Shown here piece after piece: positions 24,767 to 33,308 of a stretch of DNA of 64,000 nucleotides. Source of the DNA: Brevibacterium sp. (lineage in GTDB: Bacteria > Actinomycetota > Actinomycetes > Actinomycetales > Brevibacteriaceae); assembly GCF_031179145.1 (NCBI RefSeq), contig NZ_JAPSIB010000010.1, positions 70,385 through 134,384 of the forward strand, read 5' to 3'. The position numbers were made by a program, and so were the translations under genes. Under the pieces are notes generated by a model that searched no databases, was not told the DNA's origin, and was given only the letters and a program-made list of their open reading frames with translations. Numbering within the stretch: position 1 is the stretch's first letter; the number at the start of each line of letters is the position of its first letter.

Positions 24767-26047
24767 ATGACCACTCCCATCATGCACCGGGAACGTGTGC
24801 GCGAGCTGATCTCCCCTCTGTGTGAGACGCAGACCCTGCGCCTCACGGAACTGCTCGAGCATCCGCGTCGCCTCGCGTCCGACGTCCGATCCCCGGTCGA
24901 CGTGCCCGGCTTCGACAACTCGAGCATGGATGGATATGCACTGTCGGCAGAGACTCTGAGCCGTGCCCGGGGCCCGATTCCCGTGTGCGGTCGGGTCGCC
25001 GCCGGATCCCAGGGCGCAGAGGTGGCTCCGGGGACCGCCGTCGAGATCATGACGGGTGCGCCCCTGCCGCCGGGAGCCGAACTGGTCGTGCCCATCGAGG
25101 CCACCGAACCCGGTCGTTTCGAGGCCCCCGAGATCACGGTCACCGCGGACGTCGCCCTCGGCGCCTATGTGCGCAGGCTCGGCAGCGACGTCACCGCCGG
25201 CACCACCGTGCTCAGTGCCGGCGCGCTGCTGACACCGGCCCGCCTCGGCGTGGCGGCCGCCTGCGGAGTGGCTGAGCTTCCGGTTCGGGGTCTGCCCAGG
25301 ATCCTCCTGGTCAGCACCGGCGATGAGGTCGTCGAGGACGGTCCGTCCGATACCGGCGATCCGGGTGTCCCCGGTGGTTCGTCCGACTCGGGCAGTGCGA
25401 ATGCGGCGAGGATCCACGACGCGAACGCGATCACGCTGGCCGCACACTTACGCCGCCTCGGCGCGCAGGTCGACACGCTCACGGTTCCCGACGTTCCCGA
25501 ACTCCTGCTCGAGAAGGTCGGGGCTTGCGAGGCCGACCTCGTCGTGTCCACCGGTGGCATCTCCAAGGGTGCCCATGAGGTCGTCAAGCTCGCCGCCGAG
25601 ATCGACGACTCCGCCGCCATGGACTTCACCGTGGTGGCGATGCAGCCCGGAGGCCCGCAGGGCTGCGGCCGGCTGGCCGGCCGGCCCTGGGTGGCCCTGC
25701 CCGGCAATCCGGTCAGCGCCCTGATCAGCTTCGAGATGTTCCTCCGCCCGGCGCTGCTGGGCTTTGACGTCGACGAGGACCCGCGGCCCGTCGAGCATCA
25801 TCGCCTGCCGGGAGGACTCGACGAGGCTCCGCCCAGTGGGAAGCTGCAGATCCGGCGGGCCGTGCTCACCGACGCCGGTCTCGAACTCGTCGGCGGCTCC
25901 CGCTCTCACCTGCTCCACAGCTACGCTCAGAGCACGCATCTCGTGTTCGTTCCGTCACGTGAGACCGGATCCCAGGACTCAGGCTCGGACTACGCCGGGG
26001 CCGGGACTGGAGCGGACGATATGCTGAAGACTTGGAGGATCGAATGA
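24767..26047 (+). CDS. moeA: Molybdopterin molybdenumtransferase, canonical MoeA (paralogue 2)
   Basis: A 426-residue MoeA. Motifs: N-S-S-M-D-G-Y-A-L, I-M-T-G-A-P-L-P-P-G-A, S-T-G-D-E-V, S-T-G-G-I-S-K-G-A-H-E and canonical P-G-N-P-V-S-A. A Gly/Ser/Asp-rich insert sits near residues 190-215. TAGTAT (24755-24760) lies 6 nt before the ATG, so the mRNA is probably leaderless. Its stop overlaps moaC (ATGA). Heads the operon moeA-moaC-moaE-TOBE. Confidence 0.94.
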   Translation: MTTPIMHRERVRELISPLCETQTLRLTELLEHPRRLASDVRSPVDVPGFDNSSMDGYALSAETLSRARGPIPVCGRVAAGSQGAEVAPGTAVEIMTGAPLPPGAELVVPIEATEPGRFEAPEITVTADVALGAYVRRLGSDVTAGTTVLSAGALLTPARLGVAAACGVAELPVRGLPRILLVSTGDEVVEDGPSDTGDPGVPGGSSDSGSANAARIHDANAITLAAHLRRLGAQVDTLTVPDVPELLLEKVGACEADLVVSTGGISKGAHEVVKLAAEIDDSAAMDFTVVAMQPGGPQGCGRLAGRPWVALPGNPVSALISFEMFLRPALLGFDVDEDPRPVEHHRLPGGLDEAPPSGKLQIRRAVLTDAGLELVGGSRSHLLHSYAQSTHLVFVPSRETGSQDSGSDYAGAGTGADDMLKTWRIE

Positions 26048-26514
26048 CACTTTCGCACATCGACGACACCGGTGCCGCCCACATGGTCGACGTCGGGGAC
26101 AAGGACGTGACCAAGCGTCGCGCCGTGGCGACCGCGACCATCACGACCCGCCCCGAGGTCATCGACATGATCGCCGAGGCGGGCCTGCCCAAAGGCGACG
26201 CCCTGCCCGTGGCCCGCATCGCCGGGGTGATGGGGGCCAAGCGGACCTCCGACCTCATCCCGCTGTGCCACCCTCTGCCGCTGACCGGAATCGACGTCGA
26301 ATTCGAACTCTCCGAGGACGCCGTGCGCATCCGGGGTGCAGTCAAGACCGTTTCGAAGACCGGGGTGGAGATGGAGGCGCTGACCGCCGTGTCGGTCGCG
26401 GCCCTGACGATCTTCGACATGATCAAAGCCGTCGACAACAGGGCCGTCATCGGCGACATCAAAGTCATCGAGAAATCGGGCGGGCGCAGCGGTGACTGGA
26501 GTCGTGAGGGATGA
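26044..26514 (+). CDS. moaC: Cyclic pyranopterin monophosphate synthase
   Basis: A 156-residue enzyme that rearranges the MoaA product to cyclic pyranopterin monophosphate. Motifs M-V-D-V-G-D-K-D-V-T-K-R, K-R-T-S-D-L-I-P-L-C-H-P-L-P-L and V-E-M-E-A-L-T-A-V-S-V-A-A-L-T are all standard. ATG 26044 has a GGAGGA site and overlaps the moeA stop; moaE overlaps its own stop. Confidence 0.96.
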   Translation: MTLSHIDDTGAAHMVDVGDKDVTKRRAVATATITTRPEVIDMIAEAGLPKGDALPVARIAGVMGAKRTSDLIPLCHPLPLTGIDVEFELSEDAVRIRGAVKTVSKTGVEMEALTAVSVAALTIFDMIKAVDNRAVIGDIKVIEKSGGRSGDWSREG

Positions 26515-26933
26515 GCGTCGTGCGCACCGGGATCGTCGAGACCCCGATCAGCACCGCCGAGCTCGAACCGCTCGTCGCCACCGAGGAATGCGGCGCCGTG
26601 GTCAGCTTCTCCGGTGTCATCCGTGACCACGACGGGGGTCGCTCTGTGGTTCGCCTCAACTATGAGTCCCATCCGGTGGCTCCCGATCAGCTCGCCGAGG
26701 TGGCCGCCGACATCGCGGGCCGTCACCCTCAGGTGCGCCTGGCCGTCGTCCACCGGGTCGGCGATCTGAGCATCGGGGACGTGGCGCTTGCCGCAGTCGC
26801 TGCCTCGGCGCACCGAGCCGAGTCCTTCGCCGCCTGCTCCGAGCTCGTCGACGAGGTGAAGGAGCGGGTGGCGATCTGGAAGCATCAGCACTTCGCCGAC
26901 GGTGACGACGAATGGGTGGGTGCCCTCGAGTGA
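26511..26933 (+). CDS. moaE: Molybdopterin synthase catalytic subunit
   Basis: A 140-residue subunit that transfers two sulfurs from MoaD to precursor Z. The conserved H-R-V-G-D-L-S-I-G-D-V and the lysine-bearing V-D-E-V-K-E-R-V-A-I-W-K-H-Q are present. Overlaps moaC by 4 nt and the next gene by 4 nt, a tight translational chain. MoaD is encoded on the opposite strand 3 kb away. Confidence 0.96.
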   Translation: MSVVRTGIVETPISTAELEPLVATEECGAVVSFSGVIRDHDGGRSVVRLNYESHPVAPDQLAEVAADIAGRHPQVRLAVVHRVGDLSIGDVALAAVAASAHRAESFAACSELVDEVKERVAIWKHQHFADGDDEWVGALE

Positions 26934-27328
26934 GCAGTCTGCGCATCGCCGAGGCTGCTCGCTATCTCGGCGTCAGCGATGACACGCTGCGACGCTGGAT
27001 CGCCGACGGCAGGCTCACCGGAAGCCGGGACTCCTCGAATCGCGTCGTCGTCGACGGCCGCGAACTGGCCGCAGTCGCCGCCGCGAACGCGGATGCCCTC
27101 GATGATCCCTCGGGTGTCCTCAGCTCGGCCCGCAACCGCTTCACCGGGCTCGTCACCGAGGTCGTCATCGACGGCGTCATGGCCCAGGTCAGCCTCCAAT
27201 GCGGGCCCTTCCGGGTGGTGTCCCTGATGTCGGCCGAGGCGTGCCGCCAATTGGAGCTCGAGCCCGGCCGTGTCGCCACCGCCTCGGTGAAGGCGACGAT
27301 GGTTTCGATCGACACTCCGACGAGCTGA
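26930..27328 (+). CDS. Excisionase/MerR-type DNA-binding protein with TOBE (molybdate-binding) domain
   Basis: A 132-residue protein. Residues 1-48 form a helix-turn-helix of the HTH_17 type (L-R-I-A-E-A-A-R-Y-L-G-V-S-D-D-T-L-R-R-W). Residues about 65-130 are a TOBE domain (S-A-R-N-R-F-T-G-L-V-T-E-V), the fold that binds molybdate in ModE and ModC. This makes it a candidate Mo-responsive regulator replacing ModE. GTG start overlaps the moaE stop. The divergence of role, sensor or Mo storage, is open. Directly upstream of modA. Confidence 0.85.
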   Translation: MSSLRIAEAARYLGVSDDTLRRWIADGRLTGSRDSSNRVVVDGRELAAVAAANADALDDPSGVLSSARNRFTGLVTEVVIDGVMAQVSLQCGPFRVVSLMSAEACRQLELEPGRVATASVKATMVSIDTPTS

Positions 27329-27339
27329 CGCTCCAGCCG

Positions 27340-27381
27340 CGCATCTGCGGACTTGAAAAGCGCAATTTCCCGCATCTGCGG
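27340..27381 (+). promoter_or_regulatory. Paired CGCATCTGCGG sites before modA, candidate Mo operator
   Basis: Two identical 11-mers at 27340-27350 and 27371-27381, each containing the palindrome CGCA-TC-TGCG. Their 31-bp spacing is about three helical turns. The second copy ends 2 nt before a TAGCAT -10-like box (27384-27389), so binding there would block modA transcription. The TOBE protein next door is the natural candidate ligand. Confidence 0.5.
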
Positions 27382-27395
27382 GTTAGCATGGGTGG

Positions 27396-28133
27396 ATGAA
27401 GTTCGTCTCAGCGATCTGTGCTCTCTCCCTCCTCATCCTCACCGGCTGCGGGACCGGTGAGGAGTCCCGCCGGACGCTGCGGGTCTTCGCCGCGGCCTCG
27501 CTCAGCGACGTCTTCGCCGAGGTGAAGACGGCGTTCTCCGAGTCCGACCCCGACGTCGATCTCCAGTTCTCCTTCGCGGGCTCGGCCGACCTCGTCTCCC
27601 AGATCTCCGAGGGGGCGCCCGCCGATGTCGTCGCCACCGCCGATGAAGCGACCATGAGCACCCTGCGGGGTCAGGAACTGCTCGCCGACGCCCCCACGGT
27701 CTTCGCCGCGAACACCCTGACCTTGGCCGTCGGCAAGGGCAACCCGAAGTCGATCCGCACCTCGGCCGATCTCGACGGCAAGGCCCTCGTCGTCTGCGCG
27801 CTTCAGGTGCCCTGCGGCGCGGCGACGACGAAATGGGCGAAGACGAGCGGCACCGTCCTCAATCCCGTGAGCGAGGAGAACTCGGTCACGGACGTCCTCG
27901 GGAAGGTCCGTTCCGGGCAGGCCGACGCCGGCATCGTCTACGTCACGGACGTGCGGCGCGCCGAATCGGAGGTCGACCAGGTCGAGCTCCCAGGATCCGA
28001 CGCCGCCGTCAACCGGTACCCGGCAGCCGCCGTCAAGGGCGGCAACCAGGCCGACGCCGCGGCCTTCATCGACTTCCTCCGCTCCGCCGAGGCCAGGAAG
28101 ATCCTCACCGGCGCGGGATTCACCACCCCATGA
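27396..28133 (+). CDS. modA: Molybdate ABC transporter substrate-binding lipoprotein
   Basis: A 245-residue lipoprotein. The signal peptide ends in the lipobox L-T-G-C (about residue 18), then the mature protein starts T-L-R-V-F-A-A-A-S-L-S-D-V, typical of ModA. Further matches are F-S-F-A-G-S-A-D-L-V-S-Q-I and G-A-P-A-D-V-V-A-T-A-D. TAGCAT lies 6 nt before the ATG, suggesting leaderless translation. The stop overlaps the modBC start (ATGA). Confidence 0.95.
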   Translation: MKFVSAICALSLLILTGCGTGEESRRTLRVFAAASLSDVFAEVKTAFSESDPDVDLQFSFAGSADLVSQISEGAPADVVATADEATMSTLRGQELLADAPTVFAANTLTLAVGKGNPKSIRTSADLDGKALVVCALQVPCGAATTKWAKTSGTVLNPVSEENSVTDVLGKVRSGQADAGIVYVTDVRRAESEVDQVELPGSDAAVNRYPAAAVKGGNQADAAAFIDFLRSAEARKILTGAGFTTP

Positions 28134-29842
28134 GCCGGCCCCGCGAGCGTCGCGCACGACCACGGATCAGCCGTCATGGCGGGGCGCCCGGATGGCTGTG
28201 GCTGCCCGCCGCAGTGGGAGTCGCATTCCTGCTCCTGCCCATCATCGGGCTGACTGCCCGGATCGACATCGCCCATCTCGGCGAGGTCCTCGTCGCCCCC
28301 GAGTCCCGTCTGGCGATGGGGGTCTCGCTGGGCACCTCGCTCATCGCGGCCATCGTGTGCGTGCTCATCGGCTTCCCCCTCGGCTGCCTGCTGGGGTCGC
28401 GACCGTTCCGAGGTCACCGGATCCTGCGGACCCTCATCCTGCTGCCTCTGGTGCTGCCGCCGGTCGTCAGCGGACTGGCGCTGCTCTACACGTTCGGCCG
28501 CACGGCGCTGATCGGCTCGGCCCTCGACAGCGCCGGGCTGGGGCTGGCGTATACGAGCGCCGCCGTCGTCTTCGCCCAGGTGTTCGTGTCCCTGCCGTTC
28601 ATGGTGATGTCGGTGGAGACGGCCGTGGCCGCGCGAGGGCGTGACTTCGAACTCACTGCAGCCGAACTCGGAGCCCGGCCCACCCGGGTGTTCGTCTCGA
28701 TCACCCTGCCGCTCCTGCGTCAGGGGATCATCACCGGCGCAATCCTGTGCTTCGCCCGCTCGCTCGGGGAGTTCGGAGCGACCCTGACATTCGCCGGGTC
28801 CCTCTCCGGAGTCACCCGGACCATGCCGCTGCAGATCTACCTCGTCCGAGAATCCGATCCGCGATCGGCGATCGCACTCTCACTGCTGCTCATCGTCGTC
28901 GCACTCGTCATCATCGTCATCGCCTACCGCTCACCCCACGCCCCGAAGCTCGATCCGGCACGCGGCATGACCACGGTCGACGGCCCCACGGTCGACGGCC
29001 CCACGGTCGAAGGTCCCGCGGTCGACCTTCCCGAGCCCACCCCGGTGAGGCACCGGAAGTCGCCGCCCTCGGACCTCGCCGAGGCTGACCGCGGGGACGG
29101 AATCCGCCTCCAGGCGCGCCTGGCGGAGCGGGGGATCGACGTCGACCTGGCGCTGCCGGGCTCCTCGACGACGGCGCTGATCGGACGCAACGGCGCTGGG
29201 AAGTCGAGCCTGTTCTCCATCCTCACCGGCGCCCTGACCGCGGACTCAGGACTGCTGCGCATCGGCGAGTCGACGATCTTCGACGTCGATGCGGGGCGGT
29301 GGCCACCCGTGCACGCGCGCGGCATCGTCCACCTCGGCCAGAATCCGCTGCTGTTTCCCCACCTCACCGTCGTCGACAACGTCGCATTCGGGCTCAGAGC
29401 CCACGGCGCGATGAGAGCGGCTGCCCGGGAAGCTGCTCAGGAGATGCTCGACCGCCTCGGCGTCGGTCACCTGTCGCAGCGCCGCCCGGACGCTGTGTCC
29501 GGTGGGCAGGCGGCACGAATCGCCCTGGCCCGGGCACTCGTCATCGACCCGCAGCTGCTGCTGCTCGACGAACCCCTGGCCGCTCTCGACGTCGACGTCA
29601 AGGTCGAGACCCGGCGGGTGCTCGCCCAGGAGCTGCATGGACGCAGCGCCGTGCTCATCACGCACGACGTCGAGGACGTCACCGCTCTCGCCGAGACTCT
29701 GGTGCTCATCGAATCAGGCAGGGTGGCGCTGGTCGCACCGGTCGGAGCTGTCGAGCCGGCGCCGGGGGAGGACAGCCACGATTTCCTCTCCAGCTTCTGC
29801 GCGATGGACAGGGATGGAATACTGTGCAGTAGGTCACAGTAG
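28130..29842 (+). CDS. modBC: Fused molybdate ABC transporter permease-ATPase (ModB-ModC)
   Basis: A 570-residue fusion. Residues about 20-265 are the ModB permease, with five or six helices and the EAA-type segment A-A-E-L-G-A-R-P and S-L-G-E-F-G-A-T-L. A linker near 280-320 contains T-V-D-G-P repeats. Residues about 325-560 are the ATPase, with Walker A G-R-N-G-A-G-K-S-S, signature V-S-G-G-Q-A-A-R and Walker B L-L-L-L-D-E-P-L-A-A-L-D. The usual C-terminal TOBE domain of ModC is missing; a separate TOBE protein is encoded before modA. Confidence 0.94.
   Translation: MSRPRERRARPRISRHGGAPGWLWLPAAVGVAFLLLPIIGLTARIDIAHLGEVLVAPESRLAMGVSLGTSLIAAIVCVLIGFPLGCLLGSRPFRGHRILRTLILLPLVLPPVVSGLALLYTFGRTALIGSALDSAGLGLAYTSAAVVFAQVFVSLPFMVMSVETAVAARGRDFELTAAELGARPTRVFVSITLPLLRQGIITGAILCFARSLGEFGATLTFAGSLSGVTRTMPLQIYLVRESDPRSAIALSLLLIVVALVIIVIAYRSPHAPKLDPARGMTTVDGPTVDGPTVEGPAVDLPEPTPVRHRKSPPSDLAEADRGDGIRLQARLAERGIDVDLALPGSSTTALIGRNGAGKSSLFSILTGALTADSGLLRIGESTIFDVDAGRWPPVHARGIVHLGQNPLLFPHLTVVDNVAFGLRAHGAMRAAAREAAQEMLDRLGVGHLSQRRPDAVSGGQAARIALARALVIDPQLLLLDEPLAALDVDVKVETRRVLAQELHGRSAVLITHDVEDVTALAETLVLIESGRVALVAPVGAVEPAPGEDSHDFLSSFCAMDRDGILCSRSQ
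28974..29027 (+). repeat. Tandem repeat coding the ModBC linker
   Basis: Units of about 15 nt (variants of GTCGACGGCCCCACG) occur three to four times and encode T-V-D-G-P, T-V-D-G-P, T-V-E-G-P, A-V-D-L-P. Marks the junction between the fused permease and ATPase; copy number may vary between strains. Confidence 0.75.
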
Positions 29843-29866
29843 ACACCTCCTGAAAGGAACCCTGAC

Positions 29867-31582
29867 GTGGCAGAACTCTCCTACAGCTCCGGTCCCTCCA
29901 CACAGCCGCTGCTCGGCGACACGATCCCGGCGAACTTCGCGAAGACAGCGGCTGCCTACGCCGACGCGCAGGCTCTCGTTGACCGGCATTCGGGGAGGCG
30001 ATGGACGTACGAGGAGTTCGACCGGGACACCGACGCCCTGGCCGTGGGGCTGCTCGACCGCGGCGTCGGCAAGGGGGACCGGGTGGGCATCTGGGCTCAG
30101 AACGTCGCGGAATGGGCTCTCATCCAATATGCGACCTCGAAGATCGGCGCGATCCTCGTCAACGTCAACCCCGCCTATCGGGCACACGAGCTCGAGTACG
30201 TCGTCAAGCAGTCGGGAATGAGCCTGCTGATCTCCCAGGTCACCGCCCCACCCCATTCGGACTACCAGGCGATGGCCACCGAGGTCGCGAGGAAAGTGGC
30301 GGGGCTGGACCTGATCTTCCTCGACACCGTGCCCTCCGACCTCCTCGGCGAGACCGTCGTCAGCGAGCACGAATCCTTCGGACTCCTCCTCGACCTCGGT
30401 CGCCGGCTCCTCGACGACGAGCAGGCGAAATACGCGGTGCGCCTGCAGCAGGTGAGCGGCGAACTGTCGACCGACGATCCCATCAACATCCAGTACACCT
30501 CGGGGACAACCGGCTTCCCCAAGGGAGTCACGCTGTCCCACCACAACATCCTCAACAACGGCTACTTCATCGGCGAACTGCTCGGCTACTCGTCCGCCGA
30601 TGTCGTCGTGGTCCCGGTTCCTTACTACCACTGCTTCGGAATGGTCATCGGGAATCTCGCAGCGCTCAGCCACGGCGCCTCCATCGTGCTGCCGTCCCCG
30701 GGCTTCGACCCCCTGGCCAGCCTGCAGGCCGTCGCCGAGGAGAGCGCGACCTCGCTCTACGGCGTGCCCACGATGTTCATCGCCGAACTCGAACATCCCG
30801 ACTTCGCGGACTTGGACCTGTCCAGCCTGCGCACCGGTGTGATGGCCGGATCACCCTGCCCGGTCGAGGTGATGCGCCGGGTCATCGACGACATGCACAT
30901 GTCCGAGGTCGCGATCTGCTACGGAATGACCGAGACCTCCCCGGTCTCGATGATGACCCGAGTCGACGATTCGCTCGAGGCCCGGACCCAGACGGTGGGA
31001 CGGGTGATGCCGCATCTCGAGGTCAAGATCGTCGACCCCGTCACCGGGCAGACGATGCCGCGCGGACAGAAGGGAGAGTTCTGCACCCGTGGCTACTCGG
31101 TGATGCTCGGATACTGGGAGGAGCCGGACAAGACCGCCGAGGCGATCGACTCCGCACGCTGGATGCACTCGGGCGACTTGGGGGTCATGGACGAGGACGG
31201 TTACGTCGACATCTCCGGCCGGATCAAGGACATGGTCATCCGCGGGGGAGAGAACATCTACCCCCGCGAGATCGAGGAATTCCTCTACCACCATCCGAAG
31301 ATCAGGGACGTCCAGGTCATCGGCGTGCCGGACGAGAAGTACGGGGAGGAACTGATGGCGTGGGTGATCCTCAAGGACGACGCGGAGTCGCTCACCGCCG
31401 ACGAGGTGCGGCAGTTCTGCTCCGGCAGGCTTGCCCACTTCAAGATCCCCCGTTACGTCGAGGTGCGGGAGTCCTTCCCGATGACGGTGTCGGGTAAGAT
31501 CCGCAAGGTCGAACTCCGGGAGGAGGGCGAGAGGATCGCCCGCGGTGCAGCCGCTGCGGGACCGGCAGCAGGAGGAGACTGA
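29867..31582 (+). CDS. Acyl-CoA synthetase (AMP-forming)
   Basis: A 571-residue member of the adenylate-forming family that activates carboxylic acids, probably medium or long chain fatty acids, to CoA thioesters. Motifs: [11 protein letters not shown] (P-loop-like), Y-G-M-T-E-T-S-P, and [15 protein letters not shown]; the C-terminal catalytic lysine is in S-G-K-I-R-K. GTG start with GAAAGGAAC ribosome site, 24 nt after modBC. deoD follows 1 nt after its stop. Confidence 0.92.
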   Translation: MAELSYSSGPSTQPLLGDTIPANFAKTAAAYADAQALVDRHSGRRWTYEEFDRDTDALAVGLLDRGVGKGDRVGIWAQNVAEWALIQYATSKIGAILVNVNPAYRAHELEYVVKQSGMSLLISQVTAPPHSDYQAMATEVARKVAGLDLIFLDTVPSDLLGETVVSEHESFGLLLDLGRRLLDDEQAKYAVRLQQVSGELSTDDPINIQYTSGTTGFPKGVTLSHHNILNNGYFIGELLGYSSADVVVVPVPYYHCFGMVIGNLAALSHGASIVLPSPGFDPLASLQAVAEESATSLYGVPTMFIAELEHPDFADLDLSSLRTGVMAGSPCPVEVMRRVIDDMHMSEVAICYGMTETSPVSMMTRVDDSLEARTQTVGRVMPHLEVKIVDPVTGQTMPRGQKGEFCTRGYSVMLGYWEEPDKTAEAIDSARWMHSGDLGVMDEDGYVDISGRIKDMVIRGGENIYPREIEEFLYHHPKIRDVQVIGVPDEKYGEELMAWVILKDDAESLTADEVRQFCSGRLAHFKIPRYVEVRESFPMTVSGKIRKVELREEGERIARGAAAAGPAAGGD

Positions 31583-31583
31583 G

Positions 31584-32294
31584 ATGGCAACTGCCCACAA
31601 CCGGGCCGAACCCGGCGACTATGCACCACTGGTGCTCATGCCCGGCGATCCCCGGCGAGCGCGCCGGATCGCCGAGACGCTCTTCGACGACGCGCGCCTC
31701 GTCAACGAGGTGCGCGGGATGGAGGCCTACACCGGAACCGTGGGCGGGCGGCCCATCTCGGTGATGGGATCAGGCATGGGACTGCCCACCATGACGATCT
31801 ACGCCACTGAGCTGTTTCGGTTCTACGGCGTCGAGCGGATCATCCGGGTCGGCACGTCCGGCGGCTACGCTCCCGGTCAGGAGCTCGGCGACGTCATCAT
31901 CGCCTCCGGCGCGCATACGGATTCGGCGATCAACGAACATCGCATCCCCGGGATCACCCTGGCCCCGGTGGCATCATTTCCACTGCTGCGTGCCGCCGCG
32001 GAGGCCGCTGAGGAGCAGGGAACCAGGTACCGTGTCGGCCCAGTGTTCTCCTCCGACCTGTTCTATGCCGAACGGCCGCAGACGCACGAGGGCCTGCGCG
32101 ACCACGGCACGCTCGGCGTCGACATGGAGACCGCTGCCCTCTATGCCGTCGCCGCGGCCGAGGGCCGTGAGGCGCTGACGGTGCTCACCGTCACCGATCA
32201 GATGTTCGGCGCAGAGGCGATGTCGCCGGAGGACAGGGAACACCAGTTCTCCTCTGCGGCCTCGATCGCCATCACGGCGGGATTGTCTTCCTGA
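31584..32294 (+). CDS. deoD: Purine-nucleoside phosphorylase, DeoD type
   Basis: A 236-residue hexamer-type phosphorylase that splits purine nucleosides. Seen are the phosphate-site M-P-G-D-P-R-R-A, G-S-G-M-G-L-P-T, R-V-G-T-S-G-G, the substrate-site V-D-M-E-T-A-A-L-Y and the catalytic Asp in T-V-T-D-Q. ATG 31584 has GGAGGAG upstream, inside the end of the acyl-CoA synthetase gene. Metabolic link to the synthetase is not evident. Confidence 0.93.
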   Translation: MATAHNRAEPGDYAPLVLMPGDPRRARRIAETLFDDARLVNEVRGMEAYTGTVGGRPISVMGSGMGLPTMTIYATELFRFYGVERIIRVGTSGGYAPGQELGDVIIASGAHTDSAINEHRIPGITLAPVASFPLLRAAAEAAEEQGTRYRVGPVFSSDLFYAERPQTHEGLRDHGTLGVDMETAALYAVAAAEGREALTVLTVTDQMFGAEAMSPEDREHQFSSAASIAITAGLSS

Positions 32295-32308
32295 GAAGGT
32301 GCGAACAG

Positions 32309-32343
32309 CCGCCTGATCCGGGCTGAAGTCAAAGATCAGGCGG
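32309..32343 (+). terminator. Hairpin terminator after deoD
   Basis: A 10-bp stem (32309-32318 with 32334-32343). The right arm GATCAGGCGG occurs a second time at 32355-32364, offering an alternative partner. Confidence 0.55.
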
Positions 32344-32386
32344 TTCAAGTCAAAGATCAGGCGGGTTCTGAAGACAAAGACCAGCC
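32326..32386 (+). repeat. Three tandem ~22-bp units between deoD and gluA
   Basis: AAGTCAAAGATCAGGCGG begins at 32326 and again at 32347, with a diverged third copy (AAGACAAAGACCAGCC) at 32371. The first two contain the right arm of the deoD hairpin. Possible duplicated terminator half or regulatory sites for the gluA promoter 47 nt on. Confidence 0.65.
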
Positions 32387-32432
32387 GATCGAGGTCACAG
32401 ATGTGTTGCAGTTGAGCCGGGAGCCAGCGAGG

Positions 32433-32463
32433 TTGCTCAAGACGACTGTTCGTTCACTATGAT
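32433..32463 (+). promoter_or_regulatory. Predicted gluA promoter
   Basis: TTGCTC (32433-32438) and TATGAT (32458-32463), spacer 19 bp; ATG of gluA is 8 nt after the -10 box, so the leader would be at most a few nt. Confidence 0.45.
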
Positions 32464-32471
32464 CGATACTC

Positions 32472-33221
32472 ATGAGAGCCGAATCACAGGTATTGGTATC
32501 AATGGCGAGCGTCGAGAAGCACTACGGCGATTTCCATGCGCTCAAGCACATCGATCTCGAGATCCAACACGGTGAGGTCGTCGTCGTGATCGGTCCTTCG
32601 GGCTCCGGCAAATCGACCCTGTGCAGGACCATCAACCGGCTCGAGACCATCACCTCCGGCACCATCACCATCGACGGCAAAGAGCTGCCGGCCGAAGGGG
32701 CGACGCTGGCGGCGCTGAGGTCCGACGTCGGAATGGTCTTCCAGTCATTCAACCTCTTCGCACACAAGACGATCCTCGAGAACGTCACGCTGGGCCCGAT
32801 CAAGGTCCGCAAGCTCTCGAAGGCCGAAGCCGAGAAGCAGGCGATGGCGCTGCTCGAACGCGTCGGCGTCGCTCACCAGGCCGACAAGTACCCGGCACAG
32901 CTCTCCGGCGGCCAGCAGCAGCGTGTCGCCATCGCCAGGGCGCTGGCGATGAAGCCGAAGGTGATGCTGTTCGACGAGCCCACCTCGGCGCTGGACCCGG
33001 AGATGATCAATGAGGTCCTCGACGTCATGGTCGAACTCGCCAAGGAGGGCATGACGATGGTCGTGGTCACCCACGAGATGGGATTCGCGCGCAAGGCCGC
33101 GAACCGTGTCGTGTTCATGGCCGACGGGGAGATCGTCGAGATCGCCGAGCCGGAGGAGTTCTTCACGAATCCGCAGAGCACACGCGCCAAGGACTTCCTG
33201 TCGAAGATCCTCACCCACTGA
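32472..33221 (+). CDS. gluA: Glutamate-type ABC transporter ATPase
   Basis: A 249-residue ATPase of the polar amino acid (PAAT) family. Walker [11 protein letters not shown]-loop F-Q-S-F-N-L-F, signature L-S-G-G-Q-Q-Q-R and Walker [12 protein letters not shown], with switch histidine V-T-H-E-M-G-F-A. First gene of an operon with gluB, gluC and gluD, the order known for glutamate uptake in corynebacteria. GTG/ATG starts are unambiguous; the mRNA seems nearly leaderless. Confidence 0.94.
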   Translation: MRAESQVLVSMASVEKHYGDFHALKHIDLEIQHGEVVVVIGPSGSGKSTLCRTINRLETITSGTITIDGKELPAEGATLAALRSDVGMVFQSFNLFAHKTILENVTLGPIKVRKLSKAEAEKQAMALLERVGVAHQADKYPAQLSGGQQQRVAIARALAMKPKVMLFDEPTSALDPEMINEVLDVMVELAKEGMTMVVVTHEMGFARKAANRVVFMADGEIVEIAEPEEFFTNPQSTRAKDFLSKILTH

Positions 33222-33253
33222 TCATCGAGAACTGCTCCGAAGAAACCCGGACC

Positions 33254-33300
33254 TCTGCACCAACCCTCACAAGGAATTTCTGCACCAACCCTCACAAGGA
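33254..33300 (+). repeat. Duplicated 22-bp segment carrying the gluB ribosome site
   Basis: TCTGCACCAACCCTCACAAG plus GA occurs at 33254-33275 and 33279-33300, period 25. Each copy ends in the AAGGA Shine-Dalgarno core; only the second is at working distance from the gluB ATG. Confidence 0.85.
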
Positions 33301-33308
33301 GAAGCTCA

